NCBI GenBank assembly: GCA_016875755.1
Contig: VGOX01000072.1
Location: 1-8,415 of the forward strand
From: Chloroflexota bacterium
GTDB taxonomy: Bacteria > Chloroflexota > Anaerolineae > Anaerolineales > Villigracilaceae
Length of the DNA: 8,415 bases
Reading direction: 5' to 3'
Shown piece by piece: positions 1-4,384 of the stretch. Under the pieces are notes generated by a model. That model had not been told where the DNA came from. It did not search any database and saw only the letters and a program-made list of their open reading frames with translations. How positions within the stretch are numbered: the first letter of the stretch is position 1; each line of letters starts with the position of its first letter. The position numbers were made by a program, and so were the translations under genes.

Positions 1-118
1 CTTCCGGCTTCCTCCAGACCCTGCCTCGCGACAACGCCCTTGCCTTCCGCTAATGGTTGGTGCAATCAACCTCCATAAGGGTCTTTCACCCTCTAGTCAA
101 CGCCCATGCTGGGCGCAC
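1..118 (-). mobile_element. Group II intron, probably class C (IIC), 5' end of ribozyme domain I; truncated by window edge
   Basis: Read on the minus strand from 118 downwards, the sequence starts GTGCGCCCAGCATGGGCG, which carries the GUGYG motif that begins bacterial group II introns. It continues with a segment ACTAGAGGGTGAAAGACCC and, near the left edge, GCAAGGGCG and TCTGGAGGAAGC. From memory, these blocks follow the same order as in the domain I 5' region of class C introns such as the Oceanobacillus iheyensis intron (GUGUGCCCGGCAUGGG, AGGGUGAGAGUCCC, GCAAGGGUGUC, UCUGAAGGAAGC). The segment has no convincing reading frame, as expected for ribozyme RNA. The remaining domains, any reverse-transcriptase maturase gene and the 3' boundary lie left of position 1, so completeness and activity cannot be judged. 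It lies in the same orientation as rimO, just beyond that gene's terminator. Confidence 0.85.
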
Positions 119-155
119 AACAAAAAGACCGCTGTTGAAAAAACAGCGGTCTTTT
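119..155 (-). terminator. Rho-independent terminator after rimO (bidirectional stem)
   Basis: A perfect 14-bp inverted repeat pairs 123-136 with 142-155 around a 5-nt loop (137-141). On the minus strand the GC core GACCGCTGTT is followed by TTTTTGTT, a good U tract, and the stem starts 14 nt after the rimO stop codon. The A/T flanks on both sides mean that it could also stop plus-strand transcription. The group II intron boundary at 118 lies 8 nt after the GC core of the stem. Confidence 0.93.
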
Positions 156-169
156 GATTCATCGAAACA

Positions 170-1522
170 CTACAACTTGATCAAATTCTTCTCTTCCACC
201 AGCACACCGGTCAGGTCGTAGGCAAACGCGCCGGTGATCCTTGCGGGGACAATCTCACCCACATTCGCCTTACCTTCAACAACCACATACCCATCCACCT
301 CGGGCGCATCGCGGTACGATCTTCCAATTACGATGCCGTTATCGAAACCTTCCACCAACACATTCAGTGTCTTACCAACATACGATTGATTCACCTGCAG
401 GGAAATATTCTGCTGGAGCTCCATTAACCGGTCGTAACGCTCCTGTTTCACCTCGGCAGGGACGGGGTCGCCAAGCGGCGCAGAGGTTGTCCCCGGCTCG
501 AAGGAAAACTGAAATGCTCCAGCACGATCGAAGCGGGTTTCCTTCACAAAATCGTACAGTGCCTGGAATTCCTCATCCGTTTCACCGGGATACCCGACAA
601 TGAACGTGGTGCGGATGGCAAGGTCTTTGATCGTTGCGCGCATTTTGGCAAGCGTCTTATGCACCCAATCCATATTCGATGGGCGCTTCATGCGATATAA
701 GGTTTTGGGGTGCGCATGCTGCAGCGGAATATCGAGATACGGCAGAATCTGCTCGCGAGTCGCCATCACCTCGATCATGCGGTCTGTGACATAACCAGGG
801 TACGAATACATGATGCGGATCCAGTCCATGTCCGGCACGGCATCGGTCAACTGCTCGAGCATCGTGGCAAGACCATCCTTCATGCCAAGGTCATGACCGT
901 AATCCGTCGAATCCTGCGCGATTAAAATCAACTCACGCACGCCGCTATCCCGCAGCAGACGCGCTTCGTTAATGATCGACTCGACCGGGCGCGAAACCGC
1001 CGTGCCCTTGATGAGCGGAATGGCACAAAAGGCACACGGACGACGGCAGCCATCTGCGATCTTCAAATAAGCGCTCGGTCCATTCACACTGACGCGCATC
1101 GCGCCATGCTCATCCGAACCGACTACGGGCGCATCGGGTAAATGATAGATCGGCTCGGGGTTCTTGCCTTTGCGGGCATCGCTCACCACCTGCACAATAT
1201 CCATCCAGCGGCGCGTACCGATAATGCCATCGATGCCGGGTACGCGTTTTGCCACTTCCACGCCATAGCGTTGGGTCAGGCAGCCTGCCGCGATCAGCAC
1301 TTGATTCTTTTTCTTGCCTTGTGCAAGTTCCCCCAAAACACGGTACGACTCATCCTTGGCAGGGCCAATAAACCCGCAGGTATTTACGATCAACACCGAA
1401 GCCTTTGCGGGGTCTTCCACGGCGTTGTAACCATCCTGCATTAACAATTGCGCCATCGAATCGGAGTCAACCGTATTCTTTGAACAGCCCATAGACACTA
1501 AATGAAAAGTATTTTTAGCCAC
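170..1522 (-). CDS. rimO: Ribosomal protein S12 methylthiotransferase RimO (radical SAM)
   Basis: RimO adds a methylthio group to the conserved aspartate near position 88 of ribosomal protein S12, using S-adenosylmethionine and two 4Fe-4S clusters in the cytoplasm. The 450-residue protein has the three-part family layout. The N-terminal MTTase domain has cluster cysteines C13 (MGCSKNTVDSD), C49 (NTCGF) and C81 (AGCLTQRY). The radical SAM core has CxxxCxxC at C159, C163 and C166 (GCRRPCAFCAIP). A C-terminal TRAM-like domain covers roughly 380-447. The segments SKNTVDSD, VSRPVESI and LILIAQDSTDYG favour RimO over the tRNA-modifying paralogue MiaB. Length matches the family (about 440). The start is a GTG with AGGA 7 nt upstream. 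It is the last gene of the minus-strand block, 62 nt after the RodZ-like gene, and is followed by a strong terminator. All six cluster cysteines are present, so the enzyme should be functional. Confidence 0.96.
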   Translation of the reverse strand: MAKNTFHLVSMGCSKNTVDSDSMAQLLMQDGYNAVEDPAKASVLIVNTCGFIGPAKDESYRVLGELAQGKKKNQVLIAAGCLTQRYGVEVAKRVPGIDGIIGTRRWMDIVQVVSDARKGKNPEPIYHLPDAPVVGSDEHGAMRVSVNGPSAYLKIADGCRRPCAFCAIPLIKGTAVSRPVESIINEARLLRDSGVRELILIAQDSTDYGHDLGMKDGLATMLEQLTDAVPDMDWIRIMYSYPGYVTDRMIEVMATREQILPYLDIPLQHAHPKTLYRMKRPSNMDWVHKTLAKMRATIKDLAIRTTFIVGYPGETDEEFQALYDFVKETRFDRAGAFQFSFEPGTTSAPLGDPVPAEVKQERYDRLMELQQNISLQVNQSYVGKTLNVLVEGFDNGIVIGRSYRDAPEVDGYVVVEGKANVGEIVPARITGAFAYDLTGVLVEEKNLIKL

Positions 1523-1529
1523 AGTAGTT

Positions 1530-1533
1530 TCCT
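1530..1533 (-). promoter_or_regulatory. Ribosome binding site of rimO, supporting a GTG start
   Basis: On the minus strand AGGA is followed by 7 nt and then GTG (1522-1520). No in-frame ATG gives a better start: the next ATG, codon 11, would remove the start of the N-terminal MTTase domain just before cysteine 13. Confidence 0.75.
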
Positions 1534-1584
1534 ATAAATTATTTTGCGATGGAGTCACTTAAACTCCACATATCAGGGTAAATC

Positions 1585-3249
1585 TTAATTCGCCGGCACA
1601 GTCGCTGTAGGCGTGATCGTCGGCGTAAATGTCGGGGTGACGGGCGGCGTATTTGTCGGCGTCGGCGGGATGGTTGCCGTGGGGGTAACAACACCCGTCT
1701 GCAAATACACGCGGCTGACCACTTCGCCAACACCGCCCATTAAGCCCAAGTCCTGTCCATTATACGTAATTCTCAGCGCAGACGCATTCCCCGTCAACAC
1801 CACCACTTGATTATCCGCCTCGAAAACCTTTACCTCGCGCGGAGCCATGCGTCCCTCAAAGGCAATCTCTCCATCCACCGAAATACGCACGAAGACCCGC
1901 TCCAGGGCAAAGATGCTTACAGTTACATTTGCGTTGCTGGAAGGTCCTGGTGTTTTAGTAAAAATGGTTCCCGCAAACCCAAGCGTAGCCGTCGGCAGGG
2001 ATGGATCCAGCCCCAGTTCAGGAGCAGGTGTCAGCGTGGGAAGATCGCCCAACACATCCACCAACAAAGGCGCTTCAGGCTGCAGCTCTTCGTCTTCCCC
2101 ACTCACCAAACGTCCCACGCCACAAATTGCCAGCGCCAAGAGCACAGCGATCATCACCATACCAAAGAGCAAGTCACCGGCCAGATACATCCGCAAAAAC
2201 GGGATGGACGCATTCACTTGGGTTTGTATATTTTCGCGTGGAGTTTCAGCATACTTCTCATGCCGCCGCGCTTGCAATGCATCTGCAAAACGCAGCAGGA
2301 TTCCATCTGCATCGAGGTCGAGGAAGGTGGCGTAATTCAACAGCATCCCGCGGGTTTGCACAGACGAGGGCAATTTTTCAAACGAGCCTTCCTCCAACGC
2401 CTTCACAAAGACCACGCGCAGTTTCGTATGGCGCTCCACCTCTTCCAGTGTCAGGCTGATCAACTCGCGCCGCTCGCGCAATTGCGCCCCGATCTCGGCA
2501 AAGATAATATCAGCAGGCAGGCTCGGTTGCGGCGGAGTACCTCTCACCTCTTCTGCTTCTTCTGATTGGATGGATTCAACTTCCTGCTTTTTGACATTGC
2601 GTTGGAAGATGGATGCCAGCTTCGCGAACAACCCCTGTCTCGCTTCTCCCTTGACTTCAACCTGCTCTGCCTCCATCGGCGGAGTCTCCGCTGCGGCAGG
2701 CACTTCACTTGTCTCCACTTCCACAAGCAGCGGCGCGGATTCTGTTTCTTCGGTTTTCTTTTTTCTTCCCTTGCGCGGCTTTGGCTGTTCCTCTGCTTCC
2801 ATGATGATGGCAGGGGATTCTTCCACTTGGGCAGGTTGAATTTCTTCAGGGGTTTCCTGAATCAACTGCAGGGTGGATTCTGTCCGGGTCCGCCGGGCAA
2901 ACCAACGGGTCCAGAAAGGCGGCGCGGGTTTTTCATCCGCTGAATCAGTTAATGGGGGCAGATCCGTCTCGAGCAAATTGACTTGCGGCAACGGTCCACT
3001 AACTTCGGCAGGCGGGGGCGCGCTCTGCTGCAATTCGGCGATGATCTCATCGATGTTAAGGTTGAGATATTCGGCGTAGTTGCGTAAAAATCCGCGTCCC
3101 TGCGCGGCAGATGGCATAACGGAGAAATCATCCGCCTCCAACGCCTGCAGGAACACAGTGCGGATGCGGGTTTCAGCAGAGACTTTTTCGAGCGAGAGGT
3201 AACGGCCTTCTCGTGCCTTTTTTAGGCGCTGACCGATGGTTTCAGGCAT
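1585..3249 (-). CDS. RodZ-like membrane protein with two HTH_25-type domains and a Thr/Pro-rich C-terminal tail
   Basis: This 554-residue protein has the RodZ/YmfM architecture: a cytoplasmic helix-turn-helix, a linker, one membrane span and an extracytoplasmic DUF4115-like domain. The first HTH (about 1-70) starts IGQRLKKAREGRYLSLEKVS and includes RGFLRNYAEYLNL. A second copy (about 246-328) starts IGAQLRERRELISLTLEEVE and includes RGMLLNYATFLDL. An acidic, Pro-rich linker lies between them. One hydrophobic helix (about 359-380) precedes a beta-rich region (about 440-517, NVTVSIFALERVFVRI onwards) and a tail of repeated TPT/PPT units. RodZ in rods binds MreB through its HTH and helps control cell shape; a DNA-binding role cannot be excluded here. 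RodZ-like genes are often found close to rimO in other bacteria, which fits the order rplI, this gene, rimO. The start is the ATG at 3249, which lacks a Shine-Dalgarno sequence. The family assignment is firm; the cellular role is inferred. Confidence 0.87.
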   Translation of the reverse strand: MPETIGQRLKKAREGRYLSLEKVSAETRIRTVFLQALEADDFSVMPSAAQGRGFLRNYAEYLNLNIDEIIAELQQSAPPPAEVSGPLPQVNLLETDLPPLTDSADEKPAPPFWTRWFARRTRTESTLQLIQETPEEIQPAQVEESPAIIMEAEEQPKPRKGRKKKTEETESAPLLVEVETSEVPAAAETPPMEAEQVEVKGEARQGLFAKLASIFQRNVKKQEVESIQSEEAEEVRGTPPQPSLPADIIFAEIGAQLRERRELISLTLEEVERHTKLRVVFVKALEEGSFEKLPSSVQTRGMLLNYATFLDLDADGILLRFADALQARRHEKYAETPRENIQTQVNASIPFLRMYLAGDLLFGMVMIAVLLALAICGVGRLVSGEDEELQPEAPLLVDVLGDLPTLTPAPELGLDPSLPTATLGFAGTIFTKTPGPSSNANVTVSIFALERVFVRISVDGEIAFEGRMAPREVKVFEADNQVVVLTGNASALRITYNGQDLGLMGGVGEVVSRVYLQTGVVTPTATIPPTPTNTPPVTPTFTPTITPTATVPAN

Positions 3250-3255
3250 GGGAGT

Positions 3256-3261
3256 ATTGTA
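3256..3261 (-). promoter_or_regulatory. Candidate -10 box (TACAAT) for the RodZ-like gene, suggesting a leaderless start
   Basis: On the minus strand TACAAT is followed by exactly 6 nt and then the ATG at 3249, placing the expected transcription start at or next to the A of the ATG. No Shine-Dalgarno sequence precedes this ATG. The -35 region (GCGAGA at 17-nt spacing) is poor, so this may be a weak internal promoter or chance. Confidence 0.4.
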
Positions 3262-3264
3262 TTA

Positions 3265-3299
3265 CAAACATCACCGTCTCGCGACGGTGATGTGGTTTG
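3265..3299 (-). terminator. Intergenic hairpin after rplI, weak terminator or processing site
   Basis: An 11-bp perfect stem pairs 3268-3278 (ACATCACCGTC) with 3283-3293 around the 4-nt loop 3279-3282. An outer pairing of CAAAC with GTTTG is possible across a small internal loop. It begins about 10 nt after the rplI stop. On the minus strand only a short, interrupted U stretch (TTTGT) follows, so termination is likely partial and read-through into the RodZ-like gene is plausible. Confidence 0.6.
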
Positions 3300-3303
3300 C
3301 ATT

Positions 3304-3858
3304 TTATTCAGCTGTTTCGGCTGGTGTTTCTGCAGCGGGTTCTTCCTTAGCGGGCTCGCCCTTCGCAGAGGCTTCCGCTGCTGCGGCGGCTCCTGTAACG
3401 CTTTCAGGAGTTTCGCCTTCGCGATAGACGATGACCTTGATCTCAGGCACAAGGTCCATGGTGAGGCGGACATGTGCAGTGAATTCGCCGAGGGTGCGGA
3501 TGGGTTGAGTATCCACCTGCTGGCGTTTGACCTCGAAGCGGATCTTTTCGCTCAGGGCGGTGGCGATATCTTGTGTGGTGACAGAGCCATAGAGTTTACC
3601 GGTTTCACCTGCCTTGGAGGAGAAGGTGAGAACGACACCATTGATCTGGTCAGCGACACCCTTGAGTTCATTGTTCTGGGTGGCACGGCGAACTTCTGCC
3701 TGCGACTTGATGCGGTCCACCTGCTTCAGCGCGCCGGCGGTGGCAAGCACAGCGAAGCCCTGCGGCAGGAGGAAGTTTCGTCCGTAACCGTCCGCGACCT
3801 TTTTGATCTCGCCGGCACGTCCGAGTTTGTACACGTCTTTGACAAGCAATACTTTCAT
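3304..3858 (-). CDS. rplI: 50S ribosomal protein L9 (bL9) with an Ala/Glu-rich C-terminal extension
   Basis: L9 is a two-domain protein of the large ribosomal subunit that binds 23S rRNA and helps maintain reading frame. The N-terminal domain is canonical: MKVLLVKDVYKLGRAGEIKK followed by VADGYGRNFLLPQGFA. A connecting helix comes next, then a C-terminal domain ending near VPEIKVIVYREG (about residue 150). The family is usually about 150 residues; this one has 184, with an extra tail of about 34 residues rich in Ala, Glu, Pro and Lys. The ATG at 3858 has AAAGGG about 10 nt upstream. In many bacteria rplI follows rpsF-ssb-rpsR; here it is the first gene of its block, with a divergent gene upstream, so it probably has its own promoter. 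Confidence 0.96.
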   Translation of the reverse strand: MKVLLVKDVYKLGRAGEIKKVADGYGRNFLLPQGFAVLATAGALKQVDRIKSQAEVRRATQNNELKGVADQINGVVLTFSSKAGETGKLYGSVTTQDIATALSEKIRFEVKRQQVDTQPIRTLGEFTAHVRLTMDLVPEIKVIVYREGETPESVTGAAAAAEASAKGEPAKEEPAAETPAETAE

Positions 3859-3868
3859 TTTATTTAAG

Positions 3869-3875
3869 CCCTTTC
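3869..3875 (-). promoter_or_regulatory. Ribosome binding site of rplI
   Basis: The minus strand reads GAAAGGG, then 10 A/T-rich bases, then ATG. This is a clear Shine-Dalgarno with slightly long spacing, in contrast to the neighbouring genes that lack one. Confidence 0.65.
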
Positions 3876-3888
3876 TGGCATTGAGATG

Positions 3889-3914
3889 ATTGGGCGAAGG
3901 GTACTACGCCCGAT
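3889..3914 (-). other. GC-rich hairpin in the rplI leader
   Basis: A five-pair GC core (GGGCG at 3892-3896 with CGCCC at 3907-3911, 10-nt loop) lies between the predicted rplI transcription start and its ribosome binding site. Two further outer pairs flank a mismatch in the minus-strand RNA (a G-U wobble in the plus-strand sense). It may be a leader structure controlling L9 synthesis, but no known L9 leader motif was recognised. Confidence 0.35.
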
Positions 3915-3928
3915 TGGCAGTTTTTTTA

Positions 3929-3941
3929 CCTGCGGGGCAGG
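3929..3941. promoter_or_regulatory. Perfect 5-bp-arm palindrome at the predicted rplI transcription start
   Basis: CCTGC-GGG-GCAGG is centred on 3935, the base expected to be +1 for the rplI promoter, and abuts its -10 box. The position would suit an operator or an initial-transcript hairpin. The arms are short, so chance is possible. Confidence 0.3.
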
Positions 3942-3950
3942 ATTGTACCA
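3942..3950 (-). promoter_or_regulatory. Extended -10 promoter for rplI
   Basis: The minus strand reads TGGTACAAT: a TACAAT -10 hexamer preceded by the TGn extended -10 element. No good -35 stands at 16-18 nt (TTCGTT at 17), as is usual for extended -10 promoters. Predicted transcription starts near 3935, giving a leader of about 77 nt before the rplI ATG. Confidence 0.55.
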
Positions 3951-3959
3951 CAAAAGGGT

Positions 3960-3988
3960 TTGCCAACGAAGTAAAATGCGATTAAGAT
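3960..3988 (+). promoter_or_regulatory. Promoter of the DivIC/FtsB-like gene (TTGCCA - 17 nt - TAAGAT)
   Basis: A sigma-70-type -35 TTGCCA (3960-3965) and -10 TAAGAT (3983-3988) stand at the optimal 17-nt spacing. The -10 ends 6 nt before the ATG at 3995, so transcription should start at or within a base of the start codon. No usable Shine-Dalgarno lies upstream, which fits a leaderless mRNA. Confidence 0.6.
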
Positions 3989-3994
3989 ACAGGC

Positions 3995-4372
3995 ATGTTC
4001 CGATCTCCAATCAATGTTCGACGTGTGGCAACCTTTGCCGGGATTTTTCTTCTGATCTTATTTGTTATTGAATTCAACACGCGTCTGGAGGAACTGAATC
4101 GATTGAACGATCAACGCGATGAAGTGAGAGCCATTGCAACACAGGTCATCCAAACCCAGTCTGCCTTGCAAACACAGGTGGCATATGCTGAGTCTACGGA
4201 GGCTGTTGAGGAATGGGCGCGCACGGATGGGCGTTACGTCCAGGAAGGCGATCAACCCGTCATTCCATTGGAGGTACCAGGCAGTTCGCCGGTGGTCGTC
4301 AATACACCAGTGCCAATTCCAACACCACTGCAAAACTGGGAGATATGGTGGACATTATTCTTTGAGGAATAA
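3995..4372 (+). CDS. Septum formation initiator family protein (DivIC/FtsB-like)
   Basis: This 125-residue protein has the small bitopic layout of FtsB/DivIC: a short cytoplasmic N-terminus (1-10), one membrane helix (about 11-27, VATFAGIFLLILFVIEF), a heptad-like coiled coil (about 28-66, TRLEELNRLNDQRDEV onwards) and the family signature EEWARTDGRYVQEGDQ (about 72-88). A short Pro/Val/Thr-rich tail ends in a Trp-rich segment. Family members join FtsL and FtsQ/DivIB at the division site and help activate septal peptidoglycan synthesis. Known homologues are about 100-130 residues, so this looks complete. The ATG at 3995 is preceded by a promoter but no Shine-Dalgarno. The diguanylate cyclase gene follows after 12 nt, which suggests co-transcription. 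A specific FtsB, FtsL or DivIC name cannot be assigned from sequence alone. Confidence 0.78.
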   Translation: MFRSPINVRRVATFAGIFLLILFVIEFNTRLEELNRLNDQRDEVRAIATQVIQTQSALQTQVAYAESTEAVEEWARTDGRYVQEGDQPVIPLEVPGSSPVVVNTPVPIPTPLQNWEIWWTLFFEE

Positions 4373-4384
4373 GATGCGTCCCAT

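Noticed and set aside
1..118. Possible rRNA or short coding gene at the left edge
   Set aside because: The order of blocks and the GUGCG boundary on the minus strand fit a group II intron much better, and no convincing reading frame is present.
170..1522. MiaB (tRNA methylthiotransferase) instead of RimO
   Set aside because: The SKNTVDSD, VSRPVESI and AQDSTDYG segments follow the RimO pattern, and the neighbours are ribosome-related.
1550..1568. Hairpin TGGAGT/ACTCCA between the RodZ-like gene and rimO as a terminator
   Set aside because: Only 6 bp with a 7-nt loop and no U tract on the minus strand; it also does not cover the rimO ribosome binding site.
1807..2565. Plus-strand open frame of 252 residues
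   Set aside because: It lies antisense to the RodZ-like gene, has no family features and a composition typical of a shadow frame.
3948..3966. TTGGCA as -35 of the rplI promoter
   Set aside because: It would stand only 13 nt from the TACAAT box, too close; the extended -10 element explains the promoter better.
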